Source: Dama dama (Eukaryota; Chordata; Mammalia; Artiodactyla; Cervidae). From it: 64,000 bases of DNA. This document shows, piece after piece, positions 33,484 through 44,060 of this stretch (positions are counted from its first letter, which is position 1; each line of letters begins with the position of its first letter). The translations under genes and the position numbers were made by a program. The stretch is from positions 53,284,501 through 53,348,500 of the forward strand of contig NC_083704.1 in assembly GCF_033118175.1 (NCBI RefSeq), given 5' to 3'. Under the pieces are notes generated by a model. That model searched no databases and was not told the DNA's origin. It saw nothing but the letters and a program-made list of their open reading frames with translations.

Positions 33484-36400
33484 CTAGGAAGAGGAAACTG
33501 GAGGTTGGGGCTAGTCTTGAGGTCCCTTCAGTCAGTGGGCATCAGGGAGGCAGGACTGCGGAAAGTAGCTCACCACCCCCTCCCACCCCGCTCCTGTTCA
33601 GCCTCATCTGGGGGGCACTCCACCCCCAGCCAAAGAATCTCAGTAACCCAGGAAGTGGCCCCCATGCTGAGAGTTGGGGCAGGGGCTTATCATAGATGGA
33701 CGCTGACCTTGGCCGAGGCTGGAGCTGGCTCTGGCAGCTGCGCTGCCGAAGCGGCTGGTGGGCGTGCGGTGGCTGACCACGTTCTTTTGCGGCTGAAACA
33801 GGATGATGTGCAGCTTGGGTGCAAACAGACAGCCGAGCACCACAGAGCCACTGAGACTTACCGACACGCACATGGTGGTGGTCTGCACCTGCAGTGGGAG
33901 AGGTCAAGGATGAGTCTGTCCCAAGGCCTGGACCTGGCCCCGGGAACCCTGCCCAGGTGGTGGGGTCCCAGCAGTGGGGACCATAAGCATCCAGCCCTGG
34001 GCCTTGGTCCATTTGCCAAGTCCCAGAGAATTTTTAGGAAGGTTGGGCACAGTCCCAGCATCAGCCTCAGTGCACCGTCTTCCAGGAAGACCAAAGTTCT
34101 AGCTGTGGGGTTAGGGTGAACATGCAAGGTGCATGTATGCATGGGAGTGTGTGTGCAGACATGTGTCTGTGTGGGGGGTGCAGGCATGGAGTGCTGGCAT
34201 GTAGTCGCATGTGTATCTGTATGCGGGTGTGTGTGTAGGGGATGGTGAGAGTAGGCAGTTGTGTGTGAAACTGCAGGATGCATGTGTACGGATGTGTGTA
34301 GGTGGGTAGATGTGGATGCATGCCAGGTGTGCAGGTATATGCACATGTGTGTGAATGTAGGGATACGTGTGTGTGCACTCGTGTTTGGGGTCGGTGTGTG
34401 TACCTCCCAGCTGAGTCCTTAGCCACTTATGACTGGCATGCAAGTGCAAATGATATGCAAATGCAGGTTGAGTCAGAGCAGATTCCCTCCCCAGCTCATC
34501 CTCCACCGCCCGGGCAGGTGGCCCAGCAGGCGCTCGAGCAGCCAAGCCCAGCTGGCCCTGGCCCTGGCCACCATACCTCTGTCCTGAGGGAGGGGGCCTT
34601 TGCAGGGGCTGTTGCCTCAATTTTCCTGCTCCTTTAATTGTTAAGATTGTCAGCTCAAACCCTACTCTATACTCCCATGCTGAGTGACCTAAGGGAAGGG
34701 ATTGAACCTCCCTGAGTCTCCATTTCTTCATCTGTAAAATGGAGAGAGTCATGGAATTTACTACACAGTTATGAGGACCACTGAAGACTATCCTCTTATT
34801 GTTCAGAGCGCCGCTCACCTGTCACCTCCTCGGAAAAGCCTTCCCTGAGCACCCCATCTGAACCAGCCATTGTCCCTTGAAGCTGAGCAGACCCATGAAG
34901 CATTCAGTGCCAGTTGGAATTTTGCTTGGAAGTCACCAACTGGGGTACAGTTTTCACCTGCTTTGATCTTCCCAAGCTCTACATCCCAGATCACCTCCCA
35001 CTCCTTGCTTCACCTTTCCTGAATCCCCTGGTTTCATCTCTCAACCCCAGAGTCACACAGCTCCGGGGGTGCCCCGTCACACTGCCCAGCTCCGAGGGGC
35101 ATCAGAGCATCACACTCTTCGGGGCTGCTGGCTCCACAGCCCCGCCCTGCCATTCTCATTCCTGCCTCCTTCTCACCTCTGCCTACCTTTCCATCATGTA
35201 TACCCCCCACTGAAACTCAAGGCAGAGGGCAGTGGGGAGGGCAGTGCAGACCCTCTGCTCCAATCAGTTTCCATATTGACTGTCCTCCCCACCTCCACCC
35301 TACCTATTCCAGCCTGACTGCACTGCAGAGTTCAGTTCCAGGACTCCTTCTAGGCCCCACTCAGCCTTCCCACTTGCCCTGGCGTCCAGTCCCAATTGGG
35401 CCACCACAAGCTGTGAGCTCCTGGGTGAGCATTTAACCTGTTGGAGCCTCAGAGTTATCAGAAGACTCAATGAGGGAGGTACCAGGAATCAGAAGGTCCC
35501 CTGTCCTGCTCTGCCGCCCCCCACCCACCTCAGCCTGCCCTGGAGCAGGTTGCTCACCCGGTAGTCACTGGAGGTGACATAGAAGATGGGCAGGAAGGCC
35601 AGCCAGATAATGCAGGTGGTATACATGGTAAAGCCGATGAACTTGGCCTCATTGAAGTTTTCGGGGCACTTGCGGGTCTTGAAGGCATAGAGCGTGCAGA
35701 GTGCAATGAGGAGCACATTGTAGGCCAGCGAGCCCAGCATGCTTGCATCGCGGTGGTTGCAGCGCAATGTCACTACCTCCCGCCGCTCAGGGGCTGTCTC
35801 CTTGCCTGTGCCCGGGGCCTCCACCACCAGCCAGGTGGCCACGATGAGCAGCTGGCCTGAGATAAGGGCCAGGCAGATGGCCACCTGCGAGGCAGGGCTG
35901 ATGAAGCGCGGCCGCTGGGCTCCCTCCCGGGCCCCACCGAAGATGCGCGCAATGCGGTTGGTCTTGGTGAGCAGGGCTGAGTAGCAGACGGAGAAGGCAG
36001 TGCCCAAACCAAGGCGCCGTAAGGTGCACACCGCTGTGGATGGCTTGGCAATGAAGACGAAGGTCATGCAGTAGCAGAGGAAGACGCCGCCCAGCAGGAT
36101 ATAGCAGAGCTCTCGGCCCGAGGCCTTGACCACAGGGGTGGCGTTGTGCCTCACAAAGACACCCAGGACAAACAGGGTGGCCAGGGCGCCTAGGCAGGCG
36201 ATGGTGACAGGTCCCACGGCCCAGGCATCGCCCCAGCGGATGTATTCCTGGGGCAGCTCGAAGCAGCCAGTGAGGCTGGCGTTGGGCCAGTAGCCCAGGC
36301 CACAGTCAGCGCAGGTGAACTCATCCAGCCGGTACTCGTAGGGCTGGCAGGGAATGCAGAGCCAGCAGCAGACCTCCCCCGGCTGCACGCTCTTCACCTC

Positions 36401-39400
36401 ATTCTGGAGGCAGGGCTCACTACAGCGAGAGGCGGGCAGGGGACCGGCTGAGGGTGAGGCCCACGGGATGAGGCTGGTGTCCAGGGTCAGGCCTTCTGCC
36501 CAATAGCCCACTTTCTGGTAGCGATAGCGCCCACCGCCTGCCCGCAGGTAGGTGAAGATGTTGTAGCGACCAATACCGTCCCCAAAGCGGTCGAAGCGGA
36601 CTTCACTATGGGTGTCAGCTGGGCGGAAGGGGGCTGGGGTCAGGGAGGGAAGGAAGAGAGGGTTGGATTGGTTCATCCTGATGTGACCTTAGCCCTAACA
36701 TGGAACCCAAACCCCAGAGCTGAAGTCCCTTGTCCTTCTGATCCTCGCCCCAGCACTAAAGCCTGCCTAACCTCAGCCATTTTGCCAAATGAGAGGCCTA
36801 AATAAATAACAGACCCCAACCCCATGCCCCTAAACAGAACCCCAGCCTTAAAGTTCAGGCATCTCCACAAACCTAATGCCCACACCAACCCAACCATGAC
36901 TCCCAAAACCCAGTCTTAGACCTTCCAACCCAGACCCCAACTGTATCCCAAAACACACCACAGCTCTTTCTCCAAACTTAACATGGAGACCCCCAAAAGC
37001 TAAACTTGACCTTAGGTCTAGTCCTGGTCCTACTTAATCCCATCAGTGATATCTCCAGCCCCCCACCAGTCCTAACACTGATTGCAGTATAAGTGAATCC
37101 CAACCTCAGTCGTCACCTGGAGGATTCCTTCTTAGGTGTGCTTGGCAGGCAGCTCGCAAGTCACTCCACTCCCCACCCCCATCCCCCTGTGATCCTTACA
37201 TCGCCCAACCAGGCTGAGAAGGCAGGGACCCCATCATCCCAAGTCCCAGTGACACATGGTATTCAAGTTAGCAGATGATATGCCTAAGACCCCAAGGTGA
37301 ATGGTGCTGCCTGGAGTCAAAGGCAGGTCCCCCACAGCCTCTCCTCTTTCTACCCAGTCCTCGAAGTCCTCAAAATCCAACTTGAGCCCTACTATAAATT
37401 CCACTTAGCTCAGAGGGCTAAATTTAGCCTTGTTCTAATGTCAACCCAATCAGACCCAAATGCAGCAGTAACCCCCAGCCTGACTCTCCCATAACTCTGA
37501 ATGTCAATCTTATAGGAATTGCTACTCTTCTTGATCCTGATCCAGAGCTCCAAGCTCTGGCACCCTCTCTCACTGTTCCTGCAGTCATTCTTTCTGAAGC
37601 ACAGAGATGACTCTGTGGCATTTATTTTTCTTGAAGCTGGAACTTCTATTAAGATAATTTTGGTTTGAAGAGACCGTGGCCACCTTGAGTGGAAAAGCAA
37701 GATTAGGAATAGAAATTTTCCTGAAAAATAGAGGGTCATCCTGATGCACCTTTATTCTCACTCTCTCTGATATCCTGCTGCCTGACAACGGGCTTGAGGT
37801 CTCCCGATCTCTACTCCCTGCATTATAAGAGGCAGGAGATAGAAGGCAAGGCCCAAGCAGGAAGCAGAGACCCTTACAGTGCAGAGCCAGGCCAGATGTC
37901 TACCCTCTGGAAGGATGTCAGGAAGTGGCACCTCAGGCCTGGCTCCTGTTGGAGTCTTCCCTGCCTGGCTGGCCTTGTCCCAACTCTGACACCAGCCCCT
38001 TGGGTAAATCCCTGACTTGCGGTGGGCTGTATTTTCCTAGCCATGTGCTAGAACCTGAGGGCCTGCTCCCTCTCACCCTCCGAGAGACAGCAGCTTGGTG
38101 GACCTGGCCGGCACCATTACCATCGAACTTGACGTTGAGCACGAAGTCTTTGTAGAGGCGGCGCCCGTTGACAGGCCGCATTGCATCACAGAGGCGGGTG
38201 GTGTTGGGGCAGAGGGCGCGATGCATGTTGTGCAGGGCATGGGCCATGGCATACACCGCATTGACCACAAACATGATCTTGGACTCTTGCTCAAAGGGCA
38301 CGGCCCGCAAGGAGTGAGCTGCACAGTCTTGCTGTCGGAAGCTGCAGTGGAACCTCTGCTCCCAGAACTCACGGAACCAGGGGTTCCGGCTGTTGTTCCA
38401 CGGGTCCAGGCTCTGGAAGTAGGAGGCAAAGTCGCTGATGGGGTAGGAAGCCAGCTCTATGGTGATGGCGCCTTCAGCAGCACCCTCGCTGCCTGCCACC
38501 ACACTCTCCAGGGCCCCCCAGCCATCGCTAGCCACCCAGGTAAAGCTGGCATTGAGGCGCTGGGTGGCAGCGAGGAGCTCACGGGCGTCCTCGGAGCGGG
38601 TGAACAGGACAGCCACGCGGGCACTGGGCTTCTGCAGCAGGGCTCGCACCACGCCCTCGAAGGCTGCACGGCTCATGGCGCGGCCCACCTTCTCCGAGGT
38701 GGCCACGCAGATGTTGCGGGCGCGGGCCTCTAGTTCAAAGGCTTCGATGCCTGTCTCACCATAGTCACCCTCGGATGCCACGGTGGATACATAGGTCCAG
38801 TTGAAGAAGCGGAGAATCTCAGCCATGGCTTTGGCTTGGAAGAAGTCGGGAGGCACTGTGCGGGCAAAGTAGTCATAGCGGGACTTATCACTCAGCTTGG
38901 CACTGGTAGAGGCATAGCTGATCTGAGGGATCTGAAATAGCCGCAGGAGGTTGGCCACCTGCAGTGGGGCGGGCATGGAGGGGGGTGGTCGAGAGGGCAG
39001 AGATAGAGACCAAGTCAAATGCTGGAGACGGCTGTGCCCCTCAAACCCAGCTATCAGACTTTGGGATCAAGTGCCCATGTGGTCATCTATGATGTCTCCC
39101 TCTCTCCAAAGACCTACATCGTCTTGATGTGTCTTCTCCCTGGGGACAGCAAGTTTTCTGTCCCTTCCTAAGGGCTCAGAAAGACCTAGGGCCAAGGCAC
39201 CAGGGTCCTGAGCCACACTCAAACCCCTCCCCTGTCTCCCTTCAGATGAACAGCTGTAGCAAAAAGAGAGAGCTAAGGAAAAACCTAAGTCCTGGGTGGA
39301 GATAGGTTGGCCGTTGGCTGCACAGGGAAGAGGCACTGCATGGCCTCTGGGATGCTCAGGGGTCTTAAGTTCTCTACCCCAGATTCAACGCTGATGGGAT

Positions 39401-41867
39401 GATGGAAAGAGAAGGAGAAGGCTCCCTGAAGAAGGAAGACTAAGATTTGAGGGCTCCATAGCCCTGAGAGCCCAAGAGTGGGTCTCTATTGGATGCCTGA
39501 GCCTGAAATTAACAAGGCTTCCTGCCTACCTGGCAGCCAGTCTCTCAGCCTCAGATCCCTGGGATATGCCCCTAAGAGTGGGGTCCAGCCAAGAACCTGG
39601 TGGCATGGTGGGTGAGAGCAGGGTGTGGCCCAGGTTCCACAAGAGGGAGTCAGGTCCTCTATTTGCTTCTGGGACATAGATGTTTACTCGGACAGTCTCA
39701 GTTCCTTCCCTGTACTGTCTGACTCTGCGCCCCTGCGCAAGTTAGCAAACCTCCCTGAACCTCAGTTTCTCATTCCTGCCTTCCAAGGTTGCTGAGCAGG
39801 TCAAGAATAACGATGTACATGAGGCCACAGTGCCTGGAAGATGATAGGGATTTCAGCACGAGAGAAGGGGCAGGAATGTGGATGAACCATTCCAGACAGG
39901 TGCAGCCGCAGGATAAAGGACTGAGCCTTGTTTTGACCCAGACAAGGAAAAAGCAGATGGACGCTGAGCTGTGGGCCCTGCTGTGGGAGGCAGGCAGCTT
40001 GGGGTGAGGCAGAGGTAACTGAGCTGGAGGTAAATACAAGGGGCCCTTAAAAGAATTGTGCAGAGGTTGTGCTGGGAAAGCACCCCAGAGGCCCCTGAAG
40101 ACATCAACAATGGGAGGCTGCCTCCCCATCCCTGTCCCCAGCCCAGGCTACAGATGGAGGTGCTGGTGCAGCCACACCTGTCCAAGCTACCACTGGCCCC
40201 ATCCAGTAGCAGGCCTAGCAGAACCGGTAATTCATTCCCTGCAATAGGGGTGTGAGCAGGCCTCCCTCCCCACCCCAGGCCAGAAGCTGCCTCCATGGTT
40301 CAGACTCCTGCTTCCTCTCTCCTAAATAAGCATTCTGGGTCAGGGGGCTCAGCCTGGTTTCTGATGGCAATGCCCTCTGCTGGCCTCCTCAAGGCAGCTG
40401 AGGCCCCCAGACGAGGCCCTCCTTGCAACTCCCAACACCAATCTCAGCTCTGGCCTCAGCTTCCAGCAGCCTAGGCTGGCACCAGACAGGTAAGGGTACA
40501 GGCAAGAGGTGGAACCCAGTAAAGGACAAGGAGGATCCCCCTGGGCCCCAGCAGCCAGGTGTGCCAAAGGCCATCAGTTGTGCCCTCTGCCGACCCCCTA
40601 TGGGAAGAACAGGAGGGAGGGCCTTGGTCCCTCTCCCCCGTCCCCCACCTGGTCATCCTGCACTTGCTGAAGATTCTGGGGTACCCTCCTCCTCACCTCC
40701 ACAAACATCCTGCTTCTCTTCCTTTTGGGGCACCCCCTCCCCTGTTTCTCTTCTCTGGGTTGCTCTTGGCTTCTGTCTCCCCCTTTCCAATACACGGAGA
40801 GATGATCTGACAGTCCCTGAGGTCCTTGGCTGACAGCCAGGTTCATGTCTCCACTTTGTGAGCAACCGGACTTGTGGCCTGCCTCTCTCCAAGCCTCAGT
40901 TTCCTCATCTATAAAGTGGCTTAATAACAGCAGCAGCTAATATTGATTACACCCTTATGATCTGCCAGCCCCCTTGATTCACGCTTTGCATGTGTTACCT
41001 CATTAAGTTACCACCACACCGCTAAGAGTGGTAAGCATCATGAGTCCCATTTTATAAGGATGAAAGTGAGGTACAGAAGAGAAATAATGCCCAGAGTCAC
41101 ACAGTGAGTGGGAAAACCAGGATTCAAAACTAGAGTTCTGACACAAAAGGCCTGGCTATTAAGCTTCTTAGGGCTGTTTAACATCAGATGTGTGTGTGTA
41201 TCTTGGGAGTGGGATGTTTTCCTTGCATAATCTCTGAAACTTGACCTGCATTTTCCCACCGGGGCACTTTCTTAGACTTCTGTAAAAAGCTACTCAAAGG
41301 AAGCCTCTAGTCCTCTTCCAGTGCATAGTAACCCAGAGTCCCTGCTCAGCTGGAATTCCAGGTACCCGCCGTCTCTGGCTTCCCTGCCCAGCGTCCATTT
41401 CCACAGCCCCCGTGTACCTGGATGGAGACGTCGCTGTAGGAGCCGCCGATGACACCGGTGACGGCAGTGGGAGCATCACCATGAGTGGCATAAGAGCCGT
41501 CAGGGCAGACGTGGCGGGAGCCGTCGGCGCCCCGGCTGAGTGAGGCCCGCACAAAGTCAAGTGCCTGCTCCAGAGCATGTGTGTCCTTGGAGCAACTGTC
41601 GAGTATGTGCGCACCCAGGCGCACTCCTGGGAGCAGGCTCGGGTCACGGTTGATACGATCCAGCGCAAAAAGCATGGCCTCCAGACGCTGGATGCCGCGA
41701 TGTTCATTGACAGGACCACACTCCTCTGCTGGGCCACCCTTCTGATGTACCGGAAACAACCCACCCAGAACCAGGTCCCCCTCCAGGGTCAGCACCTTCT
41801 TGGCTGGGCCTTCAGCCACGGCGCCCCACAGCAGCAGCAGAGCCAGGAACCCAAGCAGTGATCCCAT
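33410..41867 (-). CDS. GRM2: Metabotropic glutamate receptor 2 (complete, five coding exons)
   Basis: Class C GPCR that senses synaptic glutamate and couples to Gi/o, lowering cAMP; mainly presynaptic in brain. The exons 41867-41418, 38958-38121, 36633-35558, 33888-33708 and 33483-33410 join in frame (450+838+1076+181+74 nt) to 872 residues plus stop, the human length. Residues 1-18 look like a signal peptide. The Venus-flytrap domain follows with all known glutamate contacts in place: R57, R61, S143, S145, A166, T168, Y216, D295, K377. C121 is the inter-subunit disulfide cysteine. Possible N-glycosylation sites are N203, N286, N338, N402 and N547. The cysteine-rich domain starts at C500 and has nine cysteines. 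Seven membrane spans follow to about 820. The tail ends TTSSL, a class I PDZ-type end. No damage seen. Start ATG has a strong context (GGGGCCATGG). Identity is essentially certain. Confidence 0.97.
33708..33888 (-). CDS. GRM2: GRM2 coding exon 4 (TM7 and juxtamembrane tail)
   Basis: Acceptor CCCACTGCAG|GTG; donor GGCCAAG|GTCAGC. Encodes VQTTTMCVSVSLSG, the last membrane span with GCLFAPKLHIILFQP, and the serine-rich start of the tail (residues 789-848). The intron to exon 5 is only 224 bases. Confidence 0.95.
34117..34410. repeat. Degenerate TG-rich tract in a GRM2 intron
   Basis: About 300 bases of imperfect (TG)n mixed with GCATG and GTGTGTGC units. It creates long but meaningless frames on the other strand. 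Confidence 0.7.
34640..34790 (+). mobile_element. MIR SINE in GRM2 intron
   Basis: Typical MIR text: CTGAGTGACCTAAGGGAAGG, then CATTTCTTCATCTGTAAAATGG and ATGAGGACCACTGAAG. Confidence 0.7.
34815..35232 (+). mobile_element. L2 fragments in GRM2 intron
   Basis: Diverged L2 3' text: AAAAGCCTTCCCTGAGCACC and, later, TTCCATCATGTATACCCCCC. Low precision on borders; the middle part is unclear. Confidence 0.4.
35558..36633 (-). CDS. GRM2: GRM2 coding exon 3 (end of ligand domain, cysteine-rich domain, TM1-6)
   Basis: Acceptor CTGACCCCAG|CC; donor TACCGG|GTGAGC. Encodes residues 430-788: the C-terminal edge of the flytrap, the cysteine-rich linker (C500 EPC ... VCCWLC ... CADCG ... GCFEL) and six membrane spans. 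It includes the NRIARIFGG and NFNEAKFIGFTMY loops conserved in group II receptors. Confidence 0.97.
36634..38120. other. GRM2 intron (C-B), no gene
   Basis: 1.5 kb between coding exons 3 and 2. Mostly unique sequence with C-rich runs; no internal exon or nameable repeat. Confidence 0.5.
38121..38958 (-). CDS. GRM2: GRM2 coding exon 2 (ligand-binding lobe)
   Basis: Acceptor CCCACTGCAG|GTG; donor TTCGATG|GTAATG. Encodes residues 151-429 and the first base of codon 430. It carries A166, T168, Y216, D295 and K377 of the glutamate pocket and four N-glycosylation sequons. The open frame continues past both splice sites, but those parts are intron. Confidence 0.97.
39690..39845 (+). mobile_element. 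MIR fragment in GRM2 intron
   Basis: MIR-like GCGCAAGTTAGCAAACCTCC, CTGAACCTCAGTTTCTCATTC, then a GTGCCTGG end. Diverged. Confidence 0.55.
40371..40383 (-). promoter_or_regulatory. CTCF-like motif in GRM2 intron
   Basis: Minus strand CCAGCAGAGGGCA fits all 13 positions of the CTCF core consensus. No further support from sequence alone. Confidence 0.4.
40830..41170. mobile_element. Two back-to-back MIR copies in GRM2 intron
   Basis: A + copy (40850-40930: AAGCCTCAGTTTCCTCATCTATAAAG) meets a - copy (40940-41170: CATTTTATAAGGATGAAAG ... CCCAGAGTCACACAGTGAG). Both are old and diverged. Confidence 0.6.
41418..41867 (-). CDS. GRM2: GRM2 coding exon 1 (start codon, signal peptide, first lobe)
   Basis: ATG at 41867-41865; donor ATCCAG|GTACAC after residue 150. 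Encodes the hydrophobic signal segment (GFLALLLLWGAVAEG), R57 and R61, C121 and S143/S145. The exon probably begins upstream at 42000, where CTCTCTCTGCAG|GAGCTGGG makes an excellent acceptor, so 41868-42000 would be 5'UTR. A weaker acceptor lies at 41900. Confidence 0.96.
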
Positions 41868-43696
41868 GGCCCCAGAGGGGATGGATGGGTCCGGCAGACC
41901 TGGGCCTCCAGGGGAGGAGGGCAGAAGCAGCAAAAGCAAAGAGAGGTGGAAATAGACCAGGAAAGGACAGACAGGAAGAGGATGAGGAGGGACCCAGCTC
42001 CTGCAGAGAGAGAGAGACAGACAGATAAACAGGTAGGGAGAAGTGGAACCTGAGAGTGGCTAGCCCTTCTGACTCTGCTTCCCCCAAACTACTTTCCCAG
42101 GGACTGAGGAGCCAGGGAGAGGCGGTACCCTTACTAGGATGAGAAGCTCCTGGGACACCCCTTGGCCTGTCCCTCAGCCCTGTCTGAATCTGGGGTTGGA
42201 GATGGGCTCTGTGCTCATCCCAAATTTAGCATCGGTGGAGGAACTACACAGGGTAGAAACAGAAGACCCAGAAGAATGTCCAACACCCTGCACAAACCTC
42301 CCGGGGCCCCAAAGTCAACATCTTTGCAGCAGAAGGTCACAGTTACAAACTTGAGGGTCCAGTCCCCATCCTCGGGTTTCCAGAGAGGAGCCATTCAGGG
42401 CTGAGAACCCACCAGGGAAGAGGGAAGGAAGAAGCTCTAAATGGTAGTCTCGAGCTCCAGGGAAGCTCAAATGAGTACCCAAGGTTCCTAGTCTCTCCTC
42501 CTGACTGAGGAAGTAAATAGAGACTCTAGGTCTTGAAAGTTAGACAGCGAGGTAGAGAGGCTGGCCCCAGGGAGGGACACTGAAGTGGCCACAGGTCCTA
42601 AGGTCAACAGGGAAAGTAGATGTGAGTGTGTGTGTATGTCAGGGGTGGCGGGCAGCCCATCTGGTCAAAATCTCAGAACAGGGTTCAGGGTGAGACTTTT
42701 GGACACCTTGCTGCTAAGTCACTTCAGTCGTGTCCGACTCTGTGCGACCCCATAGACGTCAGCCCACCCGGCTCCCCCGTCCCTGGGATTCTCCAGGCAA
42801 GAACACTGGAGTGGGTTGCTACTGTCATTTGAGACTTTTTGCCTTCCTTTTCTCTGCAATTCACAACCAAGCAGAGAAAGTCACCACCTCCAATCTCCCC
42901 ATCCTTGGCCTCAGGGCCCTGCTCAACCTGGCCCTCAGAGACTCCTGCCTCCCTCTTCCACTCTGCACCCCATCATTTGTGCCCCAGCTGCCCGCCTGGA
43001 CACCCATGCCACACGGGCTCAGGAAGGCTAGGCGAGGGAAACTGAGCCTGAAGCAGGGCAGAACTAGTTCAAGGACCCCATGTCCTGGCCACAGAGACAG
43101 GGGCTCTTCACTTGGCCCCCTCAGCACCCCAGGGTTAATTTCCTGCTGGGGCCAGGGCAGGGGAACTGCGGTCCTGTGCATCCCCAGAAAGAAACAGCTC
43201 AAGCAAACAGGGAAGAGAGGTAAGCATGAAGACCAACACAGACGGGGGCACAGACCCAGTGGGAGCTGAGTCCAAACGAGTCAACCACAATCCTCCCACA
43301 GGGGTGGCTGGGACCAACGCTCCATCAGGGACAGACCCTTAAAGGGGAGGGAGAACCTCGGAAGCAGGGCAGCCTGAGAGCCTGGGCCACACAATTTGGG
43401 GAGGTGGAGCCTGAGAGGCTGAGACAGACAGAGGCACAGACAGAAAGACTGACCAAAGGACGGAGGGATAGGAGAAAGGAGGGAGCGAGATGCAGGGCGT
43501 GCGATCTTTGGGGAAGAAAGGCGGGACGCCTGGGGCTGCCTTCCCGCTTCCCGGAGCTTCTGACTAGCGCTGTCTGGATGCCCTGGCCAGTCCCTGCCCC
43601 GGGTGCCCCGGAACTCGAGGGCCCGAGGGACCCCAGGACTCGGGGTCAGGATCGATACGGTCGGTGGCGGCCGCAGCAGCACCCGGCTTACCCTAC
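41868..43696. other. GRM2: GRM2 5' intron
   Basis: Intron between the inferred noncoding first exon and the start-codon exon (41868-42000 is probably exonic 5'UTR). Contains a BovA monomer at 42709-42832; otherwise unclassified. Confidence 0.5.
42709..42832 (-). mobile_element. BovA-type SINE fragment in GRM2 5' intron
   Basis: The + strand reads TGCTAAGTCACTTCAGTCG, GTGCGACCCCATAGACGTC and AAGAACACTGGAGTGGGTTG: one BovA unit without the tRNA part. Confidence 0.8.
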
Positions 43697-43830
43697 CTTG
43701 CGAGCCCCGCTCTGGCGTGGAGAAAAACCGAGCGGAGCGAGCCTGGGGCACGGGGTTCCAGCTCCCGCTGACTCGCTCGCTCGCTGGCTCGGCAGCTCTG
43801 CGCTCTGCCCGCCCGCTCCGCCGGCCGCTT
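43697..43830 (-). other. GRM2: Inferred noncoding first exon of GRM2
   Basis: A good donor, TCGCAAG|GTAGGG, lies at 43697/43696 in the CpG island, and joining it to the acceptor at 42001 gives a standard 5'UTR. The upstream edge (transcription start) is a guess. Confidence 0.5.
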
Positions 43831-43977
43831 TCAATCGCGGCCCGCCCCGCCCCCGGCCCCGGCCCGCCCCCAACCCCGCCTCCGTCCCTCCCCACTCCCG
43901 ATCTCCCGCGCCCAACGCGGCCTCCGCCTCCCTCCGGACGCCTGCAACACTCCCCTGCTCTTCAGGAGCACCGGCCC

Positions 43978-44003
43978 GACGCTGTCCACCGCGTGGTGCT
44001 GAA
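43978..44003 (-). promoter_or_regulatory. Split RE1/NRSE (REST-binding) candidate
   Basis: Minus strand: left half-site TTCAGCACC (44003-43995) and right half-site GGACAGCGTC (43987-43978), 9/9 and 9/10 matches to the REST consensus. The gap is 7 bases instead of the usual 2, so the half-sites are about 16 bases apart centre to centre, one of the expanded spacings reported as tolerated by REST. It sits just upstream of the inferred GRM2 first exon. Confidence 0.6.
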
Positions 44004-44016
44004 TCCTCGGGCTCTC

Positions 44017-44030
44017 CTGCCCTCTGCTAG
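44017..44030 (-). promoter_or_regulatory. CTCF-like motif beside the GRM2 CpG island
   Basis: Minus strand CTAGCAGAGGGCAG matches 13 of 14 CTCF core positions. It lies 14 bases from the split RE1. Confidence 0.35.
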
Positions 44031-44060
44031 AGCAGGTGCCTCGGGTCCCCTCCGCCCCAA

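Larger units (their letters stand above)
43500..44060. promoter_or_regulatory. GRM2: GRM2 CpG island promoter
   Basis: Dense CpG and GC-boxes, with a GC-box cluster at 43840-43885 (minus strand GGGCGGGGCGGG type). No TATA box is evident. It lies 1.6 kb upstream of the GRM2 start-codon exon, contains the inferred first exon and the split RE1, and is the natural start region for GRM2. Confidence 0.8.

Noticed and set aside
33277..34119. 280-codon + strand frame antisense to GRM2
   Set aside because: It is the shadow of GRM2 exons 4 and 5 and intron sequence on the opposite strand; low-complexity translation with no domain.
34117..34410. Relation between the TG tract in GRM2 and the CA tract at 45530-45930
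   Set aside because: Both are loose CA/TG repeats, but no longer shared unit was visible, so common origin is not supported.
34111..34818. 235-codon minus-strand frame rich in His/Thr
   Set aside because: Translation of the TG-rich tract and a MIR; repetitive composition, no splice support.
37933..38120. Extension of GRM2 exon 2 frame past residue 429
   Set aside because: A GT donor at 38120 and perfect in-frame continuation in the next exon show that this part is intron.
41868..41939. In-frame upstream extension of GRM2 start
   Set aside because: The extension begins at a TTG, not ATG; the ATG at 41867 has a strong context and is followed by a signal peptide.
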